A DNA stretch of 64,000 bases from assembly GCA_017478485.1 (NCBI GenBank), contig JAFVDI010000031.1:248001-312000 (forward strand). The letters run 5' to 3'. Below are positions 35,171 through 42,595 of this stretch, piece after piece. Source of the DNA: Clostridiales bacterium. Lineage in GTDB: Bacteria; Bacillota; Clostridia; Saccharofermentanales; Saccharofermentanaceae. Below the pieces are notes generated by a model. The model was given only the letters and a program-made list of their open reading frames with translations, did not search any database and was not told where the DNA came from. Both the position numbers and the translations under genes were made by a program. How positions within the stretch are numbered: the first letter of the stretch is position 1; the number at the start of each line of letters is the position of its first letter.

Positions 35171-36802
35171 ATGAAACACTTAAAGATCACATCAGTTTTG
35201 TTATCAGCGGCAATGTGTGCATCCATGGTGATGTCACCTGTTCCGGTTTTTGCAGACGAAACAGAAAGCACATCTGAAACACAGAAGATCGAAGAAACTG
35301 AAAAAGAAGAAACCAAAACAAAAGAGACGGAAAAGAAAGAAAAAGAGACAAAAGAAACGGAACCTGCAAAAGCTAAGAAAACCAAAGAGCCCGCGAAGGA
35401 GACTGAAGCAACTGGAACTCAGGAGCCTGTAAAGGAGACGGAACCTGAGCAGACTCAGGTTCCTGAAGGAACCGTAAAAGAGGCTGAGCCTGCGGAAACG
35501 AAGGAAACTGTAGAAACAAAGGATCCGCAGCCTGAAGTTACAGAAGATAAGTCTTTGTCCGGATCTGCAAAGAAAAAAGACGCAAAAGCCACCGCCGGTG
35601 GAAAGATCGGTGATGTCAAATGGAGCTATGACAAGACTGCAAAAACGATTACTATAAGCGGTTCCGGAAAAATGCCTGACTTTGGTTATAATGAGAAAAC
35701 TTCATGGGATGCTTATAAGGATAATATTGAAAAAGTTGTTATCGAAAAAGGGATTACTTATATCGGTAAAAGTTCTTTCTTTAACTACACTAAGATCAAA
35801 AGCGTTTCCATTCCTTCCGGCGTGACTAAAATTGGCGATTATGCTTTTGAATATTGCGAAAGCCTGACATCTGTTACGATCCCCGGCAGTGTGACGCACA
35901 TTGGTATTGATGCTTTTGCCCAGTGCAGCAGCCTTAAAAGTGTTAAGCTTAATGAGGGTTTGGAAAAGATCGATTATGGTGTTTTTGCTCAAACCGCAAT
36001 TACTGAAATAAGTATTCCTAAAAGCGTAAAATCCATCGTAAACTTTGCTTTTGCCGAAACTAAGCTGAAAAAGGTTGTTGTTCCCGCCAACGTAAAAAGC
36101 ATGGGCGGCGGAGCCTTTATGAACTGCAAAGACCTTACAAGTGTTACTTTGCCTTCAGGATTTAGATATATCAGTTATAACATGTTTAATGGATGCACTA
36201 GACTTGAGAGCGTTAAGATTCCCGATGGAATAACAAGAATTGATGAAGGTGCTTTACAGGACTGCAAATCACTGAAATCATTTACGGTTCCATACGGCGT
36301 TGAAGAAATCAAATATGATGCGTTTAAAGGAAGTTCCATAAAAACTGTTACGCTTCCCAGCACAGTTAAGATCATAGGGAAAGATGCATTTAAAAACTGT
36401 GCGAATCTTATGCGTGTCAATGTTACCTTTGAGGCGTATATGAATAACCTTGAGGCCTGGGATTTAAGTTCTGCCGCTAAAATCAATTTCCTTAAGAATA
36501 ATCCGCTCAAAGTAAAGGGCAAGACAGCCAAGGTAAAGTATGCAAAGGTCAGGAAGAAGACAAGGAGCGTAAAAGTTTCGAAGGTTCTTAAGATCACCCC
36601 GAAAGCTCCGGGTTCTCTGGAATTTGTCAAGGTGTCAGGAAATAAGAAGATCACCATCAACAAGACATCAGGTAAAGTCACAGTTAAGAAAAAGCTTAAG
36701 AAGGGAACCTATAAGATCAAGATCAAGGTTATGTCAAAAGGAAATGCGACATATAAGGCTTCTTCATGGAAGACCGTCACTTTCAAGATCAAGGTTAGGT
36801 AA
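35171..36802 (+). CDS. Secreted BspA-like LRR protein with Glu/Thr-rich stalk and basic C-terminal domain
   Basis: 543 residues. The signal peptide ends near VFA (residue 28). A 105-residue Glu/Thr/Lys/Pro-rich low-complexity stretch follows, then a GSGKM module start and about ten LRR_5 repeats (150-425, IPSGVTKIGDYAFEYC pattern). The C-terminal domain is Lys/Val-rich (KVKGKTAKVKYAKV to the end), of a kind seen in secreted clostridial proteins. There is no LPXTG, and the basic tail may bind the wall electrostatically. Probably in one operon with the lipoprotein gene, behind AAAGGAG. Confidence 0.85.
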   Translation: MKHLKITSVLLSAAMCASMVMSPVPVFADETESTSETQKIEETEKEETKTKETEKKEKETKETEPAKAKKTKEPAKETEATGTQEPVKETEPEQTQVPEGTVKEAEPAETKETVETKDPQPEVTEDKSLSGSAKKKDAKATAGGKIGDVKWSYDKTAKTITISGSGKMPDFGYNEKTSWDAYKDNIEKVVIEKGITYIGKSSFFNYTKIKSVSIPSGVTKIGDYAFEYCESLTSVTIPGSVTHIGIDAFAQCSSLKSVKLNEGLEKIDYGVFAQTAITEISIPKSVKSIVNFAFAETKLKKVVVPANVKSMGGGAFMNCKDLTSVTLPSGFRYISYNMFNGCTRLESVKIPDGITRIDEGALQDCKSLKSFTVPYGVEEIKYDAFKGSSIKTVTLPSTVKIIGKDAFKNCANLMRVNVTFEAYMNNLEAWDLSSAAKINFLKNNPLKVKGKTAKVKYAKVRKKTRSVKVSKVLKITPKAPGSLEFVKVSGNKKITINKTSGKVTVKKKLKKGTYKIKIKVMSKGNATYKASSWKTVTFKIKVR

Positions 36803-36824
36803 CAGACAACAAGATAAAACGGGG

Positions 36825-36852
36825 GGGTCCGGACTTATTCCGGGCCCTTTTA
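36825..36852 (+). terminator. Terminator after the LRR operon
   Basis: GGGTCCGGA (36825-36833) pairs with TCCGGGCCC (36839-36847), with one G-U pair, followed by TTTTATTT. Confidence 0.75.
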
Positions 36853-36878
36853 TTTGGAGAGGATTACCTCTGTCTGCG

Positions 36879-36887
36879 TGCTATAAT
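36879..36887 (+). promoter_or_regulatory. Extended -10 promoter of the methyltransferase-rsmI operon
   Basis: TGCTATAAT at 36879-36887 is an extended -10 element, 24 bases upstream of the start; no clear -35 box is seen. Confidence 0.6.
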
Positions 36888-36910
36888 AAACGCGTTGAAC
36901 GGAGGGTGTA

Positions 36911-37645
36911 ATGGCGATCGAGGATCTGGGACGTAACGGCTTTAAACTGATCCAGCCTGACAACTGTTTCAAGCTTGATACCGCGGGCGTTCTGCTCGCG
37001 TGGTTTGCCGCGTCTTTTGCCAGGAAAGGGAAGAACTCTAAGATGCTCGAATTGGGCAGCAGCGCAGGCGGCTGTGCGATGCTCGTAGCTGCACGCAGGC
37101 CTGAAGCTTCAATCGATTGCGTTGAGGTAATGAAAGAGCCTTACGATGCGCTTCTTGAGAACATCGCCCTGAACAATGCCGGAGACCGCATCAAAGCATA
37201 TAACTGCGATGTCAGGGAACTTCCGAGAGAATTGAAGGACAGCCTTTACGACGTCGTCTTTATGAACCCGCCGTTTTACAAGACTGAGAATTCAGTCGTT
37301 ACTGACAAAGAAAATGTACTGACCGCCAGATTCAATGAAAAGGGCACGCTTGAGGATTTTATTTCCTGCGCTTCTGCGAGAACGAGGATGTCTTCGGGTT
37401 ATACTGTAATGTGCATGGCACCTGCAAGACTGCCCGAATGCCTGGAACTGTTTTCGAAGTATAAGCTTGCACCTGCAAGACTCATCAGCGTTCACGCTTC
37501 TTCTGAAAAGGATGCTTTCCTTTTCCTTCTTGCGGGCAAGAAAGGTTCGCCGAACACTGAATTTAAAGTGCTCCCGCCGCTTTTCATGGACTCGGAGCGT
37601 ATCAATAAGATTTATACGGAGGAACATACGGATTGCTTTATCTAG
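36911..37645 (+). CDS. TrmN6/YabB-like SAM-dependent methyltransferase
   Basis: 244 residues. The opening GFKLIQPDNCFKLDTAGVLL fits the tRNA1(Val) A37 N6-methyltransferase family. The SAM-binding segment is MLELGSSAGG, and VFMNPPFYKT holds the NPPF motif of N6-adenine methyltransferases. In SAM motif I the usual GxGxG is GSSAGG, so the loop is slightly altered. The gene overlaps rsmI by 13 bases. The Bacillus order yabB-yazA-rsmI supports the call, with yazA missing here. Confidence 0.85.
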   Translation: MAIEDLGRNGFKLIQPDNCFKLDTAGVLLAWFAASFARKGKNSKMLELGSSAGGCAMLVAARRPEASIDCVEVMKEPYDALLENIALNNAGDRIKAYNCDVRELPRELKDSLYDVVFMNPPFYKTENSVVTDKENVLTARFNEKGTLEDFISCASARTRMSSGYTVMCMAPARLPECLELFSKYKLAPARLISVHASSEKDAFLFLLAGKKGSPNTEFKVLPPLFMDSERINKIYTEEHTDCFI

Positions 37646-38463
37646 TCGGAACGCCGATCGGCAATTTGAAGGATATATCGCAGCGCGCTTTGGAAGCACT
37701 TGAAGCGGCTGACGTAATTGCATGCGAAGACACAAGGGTAACGGGACTTCTTCTTCAAGCACTTGAGATCACGGGTAAGCGCCTCATCTCTTATCACGAG
37801 CACAATAAGGCGGCGAGCGGCGAGGGCATAATAAAGCTGCTCGAAGAAGGTCTGAATGTAGTTCAGGTTTCTGATGCGGGCATGCCTGCGATAAGCGATC
37901 CGGGCGCAGACCTCGTCAAGCTTGCGATCGAAAAGGGGATAGAAGTATCTGTGATTCCCGGTCCTTCAGCCGTAACCGCTGCTCTTGCGATCTCGGGACT
38001 TGATACGAGATATTTTCATTTCGAGGGCTTTTTACCTTCCGAAGGCGGTGACAGAAAGAAGCGTATAAAAGCGCTGACTGACATTCACGAGACTATCGTC
38101 ATGTATGAGGCTCCGCACCGCATAAGAAAGCTTTTCGATGAGCTTTCCGAGGCAGGCTTCGGCTCATGCAAAGCGTCTGTCTGCAGGGAACTTACTAAAA
38201 AGTACGAGCAGGCCATCCGCATGAGTGTTGATGAACTTCGTGAATACTATCAGAAGACCGAGCCGAAGGGCGAGTTCTGCATATGCTTAGAACCGCTTCC
38301 CTCAAAGGAAACAGGTGCGTCAGGCACGGTCGAAGCGGATAAGCTCATAGAAATGCTCTGCGAGAAGGGGATGTCCACCAAGGACGTTGCATCCGTTGTG
38401 TCTTCTCTTACGGGTATGAACAAGAAGGAAGCCTATAATCAGGCGATGAAACTCAAGGAATAA
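37633..38463 (+). CDS. rsmI: 16S rRNA (cytidine-2'-O)-methyltransferase RsmI
   Basis: 276 residues, TTG start inside the end of the preceding gene, with GGAGG 10 bases upstream. Tetrapyrrole-methylase-type domain: YLVGTPIGNLKDIS, CEDTRVTG, SDAGMPAISDPG and IPGPSAVTAALAISG. RsmI methylates C1402 of 16S rRNA. The next 340 bases hold no gene but contain a tandem palindromic repeat and the metG promoter. Confidence 0.95.
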   Translation: MLYLVGTPIGNLKDISQRALEALEAADVIACEDTRVTGLLLQALEITGKRLISYHEHNKAASGEGIIKLLEEGLNVVQVSDAGMPAISDPGADLVKLAIEKGIEVSVIPGPSAVTAALAISGLDTRYFHFEGFLPSEGGDRKKRIKALTDIHETIVMYEAPHRIRKLFDELSEAGFGSCKASVCRELTKKYEQAIRMSVDELREYYQKTEPKGEFCICLEPLPSKETGASGTVEADKLIEMLCEKGMSTKDVASVVSSLTGMNKKEAYNQAMKLKE

Positions 38464-38490
38464 AAACCGAATCAAGCATAAGCCTTGATC

Positions 38491-38668
38491 GTCCTCTGTT
38501 TGGTCCTCACTTTTGATAAAAAGAGAGGACCGAAGTGGGGATTTTCCTTGTTTTCGACCCTTGTCCTCTGTTTGGTCCTCACTTTTGATAAAAAGAGAGG
38601 ACCAAAGTGGGGATTTTTATTGTTTTCAACCCTCAGTCCTCTTTTAAGACTTCACTTTTGAGTAAAAC
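38491..38668 (+). repeat. Tandem 72-base repeat, each unit with a palindrome (two full copies plus a decayed third)
   Basis: Copy 1 spans 38491-38562 and copy 2 38563-38635, nearly identical; a decayed third copy covers 38636-38668. Each full copy carries GGTCCTC and, 16 bases later, GAGGACC (38502-38508 and 38525-38531 in copy 1), with TTTT/AAAA pairing inside the loop. AAGTGGGGATTTT follows. It contains no reading frame of note. It may act as terminator for rsmI or be a small repeated element. The gap between rsmI and metG (38464-38803) holds this, the metG promoter and nothing else I can identify. Confidence 0.85.
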
Positions 38669-38734
38669 ATAGTCGGCATCCGATGACGCATGTTTAAGAA
38701 TGGATTAGAAGTAAGAGGATACGGCCGGAAAATC

Positions 38735-38763
38735 TTGAAAACACCGCTATAAATATTTATAAT
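38735..38763 (+). promoter_or_regulatory. Promoter of metG
   Basis: -35 box TTGAAA (38735-38740), 17 bases, -10 box TATAAT (38758-38763). Only 40 bases separate it from the start, so there is no T-box leader. Confidence 0.8.
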
Positions 38764-38803
38764 CAATAAGTTTTAGACTTTAAGTCACTATAAGGAGGCC
38801 GTT

Positions 38804-40744
38804 ATGGCAGACAAGAAACCATTCTACATCACTACGCCCATTTACTATCCGTCGGGCAATCCGCACATCGGACATTGCTACACGACGATCGCATGCGATT
38901 GTATCGCACGAATGAAGCGAATGCAGGGCTACGATGTAATGTTCCTTACCGGTACTGACGAGCACGGCCAGAAGATCGAGAAAAAGGCTCAGGAAGCGGG
39001 AGTAACCCCCAAGGCTTACGTTGACGACATCGTCGCAAACTTCAAGAAGCTCTGGGCAAGACTCGGCATTTCCTATGACAGATATGTCCGTACCACTGAC
39101 GACTATCACATCAAGACGGTTCAGAACATTTTCGAAAAGCTCTACAAGGACGGCTGGATCTACAAGAGCGAATACAAGGGCAAGTACTGCACACCCTGCG
39201 AGTCCTTCTGGACTGAGAGCCAGCTTGTCGACGGCAAGTGCCCCGACTGCGGAAGAGATGTAACGGATGCTTCCGAGGAGGCTTATTTCTTCAAGCTTTC
39301 GCACTTCGCACCCAAGCTCAAGGAGCTCCTTCTCGATGAGGAGAAGAACTTCCTCAACCCTAAGTCCAGAGTCAATGAGATGATCCACAACTTCATCGAT
39401 CCGGGCTTACAGGACCTCTGCGTCTCAAGAACGAGCTTCACATGGGGCATCCCGGTTACCTTTGACGACAAGCACATCGTATATGTCTGGATCGACGCGC
39501 TCACGAACTATATCTCTGCGCTCGGATTCATGAACGATACATATAACGACTATGAGAAATACTGGCCGGCTGACATGCACGTCATGGCAAAGGAGATCGT
39601 AAGGTTCCACTCGCTCATCTGGCCTTCCATCCTGATGGCTCTGGGCGAACCTGTACCTCAGAAGGTCTATGGCCACGGCTGGATCACATTCGGTGACGGC
39701 GGAAAGATGAGTAAGTCAAAGGGCAATGTTATCGATCCGTTCGTTCTCTGCGACAGATACGGTGTTGATGCGCTGAGATTCCACCTCCTCCGCGAGATGG
39801 TATTCGGTTCTGACATGCCTTATTCCAACGAGATGATGTTCAACAGATATAACGCCGACCTCGCAAATGACTTAGGAAACCTCGTATCCAGAACGGTTGC
39901 AATGGCCATCAAGTATTTCGACGGCACACTGCCTGCTGATAAGGAATTCACAGACGCTGATACAGATCTCGTATCACAGCTCGATGCACTCCAGCCGGTA
40001 GTTTCTGATACTTTCGGTACATGCCGCTTCTCTGAGGGCTTGGAGGCGATCTTCAAGGTCGTTGCAAGAGCAAACAAATATATCGACGAGAACGAGCCCT
40101 GGAAGCTTGCTAAGGATGAGACTGCAAAGCCGCGTCTTGCTGCCGTACTTTACAATCTCCTCGATGCAGTCAGAAGAGTTACCATTCTTCTTACTCCTGT
40201 CATGCCTCACACGGCTCCGCAGATCTTCGAGCAGATCGGTGCGACCGAAGAGAACACGGGCTGGTACGATTCAGAGAAGAAGTACCTGCTGCCTGCTGAC
40301 GTAACAGTCAAGAAGGGCCCCGTCCTTTTCCCGAGGATCGACGTTGAGAAGGAACTCGAAGAGCTTGCTGCACTTGCTCCCAAGAAGGAGGAACCCGCTT
40401 CTGATCTTGAGCCTTTGAAGGAACTTACAAAGTTCGATAACTTCGCGGCATTGGACCTCAGAGCCGTTAAGGTGCTCGAGTGCGAGAATGTTCCCAAGTC
40501 CGATAAGCTCCTTAAGTTCAAGGTCGATGACGGATTCGGTGAGAGACAGGTTCTTTCAGGTATTGCAAAGTACTATAAGCCGGAAGAACTTATCGGCAAG
40601 ACGCTTGCGATGATCGTAAACCTCGAGCCCCGCAAGATGATGGGCTTTGAGAGCAACGGCATGATCCTCTCCGTAAAGCACGGCGACGGTTACCGCGTAA
40701 TCGAGTTTCCTGATTCCGTAAAGCCGGGCTCGGACATTTCCTGA
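38804..40744 (+). CDS. metG: Methionyl-tRNA synthetase with C-terminal tRNA-binding domain
   Basis: 646 residues. Class I signatures are HIGHCYTT (HIGH) and KMSKSKGN (KMSKS). The knuckle has two cysteine pairs (CTPCESFW and CPDCGRD), suggesting zinc. The C-terminal 110 residues form a Trbp111/EMAPII-like domain (DLRAVKVLECENVPKSDKLL) that makes the enzyme a dimer. It is preceded by AAGGAGG. tatD follows, as often in Firmicutes. Confidence 0.97.
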   Translation: MADKKPFYITTPIYYPSGNPHIGHCYTTIACDCIARMKRMQGYDVMFLTGTDEHGQKIEKKAQEAGVTPKAYVDDIVANFKKLWARLGISYDRYVRTTDDYHIKTVQNIFEKLYKDGWIYKSEYKGKYCTPCESFWTESQLVDGKCPDCGRDVTDASEEAYFFKLSHFAPKLKELLLDEEKNFLNPKSRVNEMIHNFIDPGLQDLCVSRTSFTWGIPVTFDDKHIVYVWIDALTNYISALGFMNDTYNDYEKYWPADMHVMAKEIVRFHSLIWPSILMALGEPVPQKVYGHGWITFGDGGKMSKSKGNVIDPFVLCDRYGVDALRFHLLREMVFGSDMPYSNEMMFNRYNADLANDLGNLVSRTVAMAIKYFDGTLPADKEFTDADTDLVSQLDALQPVVSDTFGTCRFSEGLEAIFKVVARANKYIDENEPWKLAKDETAKPRLAAVLYNLLDAVRRVTILLTPVMPHTAPQIFEQIGATEENTGWYDSEKKYLLPADVTVKKGPVLFPRIDVEKELEELAALAPKKEEPASDLEPLKELTKFDNFAALDLRAVKVLECENVPKSDKLLKFKVDDGFGERQVLSGIAKYYKPEELIGKTLAMIVNLEPRKMMGFESNGMILSVKHGDGYRVIEFPDSVKPGSDIS

Positions 40745-40787
40745 TACCGTGAGAGAGATCAGTTATTTCAAACCAGAAGATCAGGGC

Positions 40788-41603
40788 ATGAGTTTCTTTG
40801 ATACTCATGCCCATATCTATGACCGCAAATATGAGTCGGCAGGCATCACAGCCGAAGATATCCTTCAAAGCTGTGCTGAGAGCGGCGTTAACCGCATCCT
40901 GATACCGGGATATTCCATGGAGTCGTCCAAGGCTGCCGTGCGCGATGCGGCGCAATATAACGGCAAATCAGGGGTGGAGCTTTTCGCTTCGGTAGGCATT
41001 CATCCTCATGAGGCGAAAACCTATAACAGCGAAGTTGAGTCTTATCTCCGCGACAGCATTGAACACCGTGAAGAGCTCAGGATCCTCGCGATAGGGGAGA
41101 TAGGACTGGATTATTACTATGACCTTTCCGAGAGGAGCGTGCAGAGAGAAGTTTTCGAAAAGCAGCTTCTTATGGCATATGAATATGACATTCCGTTTAT
41201 CCTGCACGAGCGTGATGCGACCGGTGACTGCCTGGATATCCTCAGAAGGTTCTATAAGGAAGGCAATCTGAGGAAGACGCCCGGTGTCTGTCACTGCTGC
41301 TCGTGCTCCGTGGAAGCGTCGCAGGAGCTCATTAAGATGGGATTCTTTATCGGCTTTGACGGGCCGCTTACTTTCAAGAACAACAAGAAGACCCCGGAAG
41401 TTTTGAAAGCCGCTCCGCTTGACCGTATCGTCATTGAGACGGACAGCCCGTATCTTACACCGGAACCCAACCGCGGAAACATTAACGAGCCCTGTCATGT
41501 CCCGTATGTGTGCGCAAAGGTTGCCGAAATAAAAGGAATTACGCTTGAAGAAGCGGCAAGTATAACCTATGATAACGGAAACAGATTGTACGAATTATCC
41601 TGA
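40788..41603 (+). CDS. tatD: TatD family metal-dependent hydrolase (DNase-like)
   Basis: 271 residues from ATG 40788, giving the usual FFDTHAHI start; a GTG at 40749 is an alternative. Metal ligands are visible in THAH, GEIGLDYYYD, ILHERD, the CHCCSC segment (normally HCFSG) and ETDSPYLTPEP. These enzymes are 3'-5' exonucleases or related hydrolases. It follows metG by 43 bases. The doubled cysteines around the fourth ligand are less usual. Confidence 0.92.
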   Translation: MSFFDTHAHIYDRKYESAGITAEDILQSCAESGVNRILIPGYSMESSKAAVRDAAQYNGKSGVELFASVGIHPHEAKTYNSEVESYLRDSIEHREELRILAIGEIGLDYYYDLSERSVQREVFEKQLLMAYEYDIPFILHERDATGDCLDILRRFYKEGNLRKTPGVCHCCSCSVEASQELIKMGFFIGFDGPLTFKNNKKTPEVLKAAPLDRIVIETDSPYLTPEPNRGNINEPCHVPYVCAKVAEIKGITLEEAASITYDNGNRLYELS

Positions 41604-41618
41604 AACGGAGCAGATGAT

Positions 41619-42095
41619 ATGGAATTAACAAAAAAAGAAGCAATACTTATAGTTATCACGGTAATCCTGGTAATAATCCTGGGTATCGGATTTTTCTATG
41701 ACAGAAACAGCGCTCTGATTGACAGGACAAATGCGGTTGCATTCTCGAAGGATTCAAATCTTAAACTTGAGAAGATGAATAAGGCCGGTTTCCTCTTTGC
41801 GAGACAGTCTTATGAAGCCAAATACAGGATCGTAGACAATAAATGGGATATTTATTTCGGAAAAATAAGCCAGGCTTACGGCGGAGGCGGCGGACTCTGC
41901 GGAATCGAAGGATATAAGCAGTTTGAGTCTCAGGCACTTGTAAAAGCATCAATAAAACCCGTTCCGAAGGCTGATGCAACCATTTGGATCTTAGGTTCTA
42001 AATTAGGCAAAGACACCACGGAAAACGTTGTGTACGTTATCGATACGGAAGGTGACGGGAACTCGTATTTATACATTTATTATTCCCGTTCATAA
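41619..42095 (+). CDS. Single-pass membrane-anchored protein of unknown function
   Basis: 158 residues. One N-terminal helix (about 8-27, ILIVITVILVIILGIGFFY) is followed by an extracytoplasmic part with no recognised domain and a Gly run (GGGGG) near residue 90. The ribosome binding site is CGGAG. It lies 15 bases after tatD, so it is probably co-transcribed with metG-tatD. The tRNA promoter begins right behind its stop. Confidence 0.75.
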   Translation: MELTKKEAILIVITVILVIILGIGFFYDRNSALIDRTNAVAFSKDSNLKLEKMNKAGFLFARQSYEAKYRIVDNKWDIYFGKISQAYGGGGGLCGIEGYKQFESQALVKASIKPVPKADATIWILGSKLGKDTTENVVYVIDTEGDGNSYLYIYYSRS

Positions 42096-42102
42096 AAACC
42101 TG

Positions 42103-42131
42103 TTGACAGCACAGGTGGATTATTTTATAAT
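42103..42131 (+). promoter_or_regulatory. Consensus promoter of the tRNA cluster
   Basis: Perfect TTGACA (42103-42108) and TATAAT (42126-42131) with 17-base spacing, 27 bases before tRNA-Val. Confidence 0.95.
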
Positions 42132-42158
42132 TCATTCGCGCTTTGAAATGAACGTGAC

Positions 42159-42234
42159 GGAAGCTTAGCTCAGCTGGGAGAGCATCTGCCTTACAAGCAG
42201 AGGGTCACAGGTTCGAGCCCTGTAGTTTCCACCA
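42159..42234 (+). tRNA. tRNA-Val (UAC anticodon)
   Basis: Acceptor GGAAGCT pairs with AGTTTCC (one G-U). The D-arm is AGCTCAGCTGGGAGAGC, the anticodon loop CTTACAA (TAC), the T-arm GGTTCGAGCCC, and CCA is encoded. 76 bases. Confidence 0.97.
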
Positions 42235-42237
42235 TAT

Positions 42238-42314
42238 GGCGCAGTAGCTCAGTTGGTTAGAGCGCCAGCCTGTCACGCTGGAGGTCGAGGGTTCGAGACC
42301 CTTCTGCGTCGCCA
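42238..42314 (+). tRNA. tRNA-Asp (GUC anticodon)
   Basis: Acceptor GGCGCAG pairs with CTGCGTC (one G-U). Anticodon loop CTGTCAC (GTC), T-arm GGTTCGAGACC, encoded CCA. 77 bases, three bases after tRNA-Val. Confidence 0.97.
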
Positions 42315-42315
42315 A

Positions 42316-42355
42316 ACAAGCCGGATCTTGTTCCGCAATGTCCGGCTTGTTTTTT
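42316..42355 (+). terminator. Hairpin with T-tract between tRNA-Asp and tRNA-Phe
   Basis: ACAAGCCGGA (42316-42325) pairs with TCCGGCTTGT (42341-42350), and the T run ends at 42355, directly before the first base of tRNA-Phe. Confidence 0.88.
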
Positions 42356-42431
42356 GCCCAGATAGCTCAGTCGGTAGAGCAGGGGACTGAAAATCCCCGT
42401 GTCGATGGTTCGATTCCGTCTCTGGGCACCA
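42356..42431 (+). tRNA. tRNA-Phe (GAA anticodon)
   Basis: Acceptor GCCCAGA pairs with TCTGGGC. Anticodon loop CTGAAAA (GAA), T-arm GGTTCGATTCC, encoded CCA. 76 bases. It begins immediately after the T-tract of the upstream hairpin, with no promoter of its own. Confidence 0.97.
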
Positions 42432-42432
42432 G

Positions 42433-42474
42433 AAGAAGAGGTTATCCCGTATCGGATGACCTCTTCTTTTTTTT
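42433..42474 (+). terminator. Terminator of the tRNA cluster
   Basis: AAGAAGAGGT (42433-42442) pairs with ACCTCTTCTT (42459-42468). The stem extends inward through ATCC/GGAT, and a long T run follows. Confidence 0.93.
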
Positions 42475-42595
42475 ACCTCATTCTTTCGATATTTTTACAG
42501 TTTGCTTACAACGGCTTTCGCGCTCAGTACTTTTTGTATAATCCCTTATGTCAGGTCTATATATAAGCAGCCTGCGGTTTTGAAGGGAAAAATGC

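Noticed and set aside
38464..38803. CRISPR array in the repeat region before metG
   Set aside because: Only two full copies, adjacent without unique spacers, each 72 bases and internally palindromic. No cas genes are in the window.
38669..38803. T-box leader for metG
   Set aside because: The promoter at 38735-38763 leaves about 35 transcribed bases before the start, too short for a T-box, and no T-box sequence is seen.
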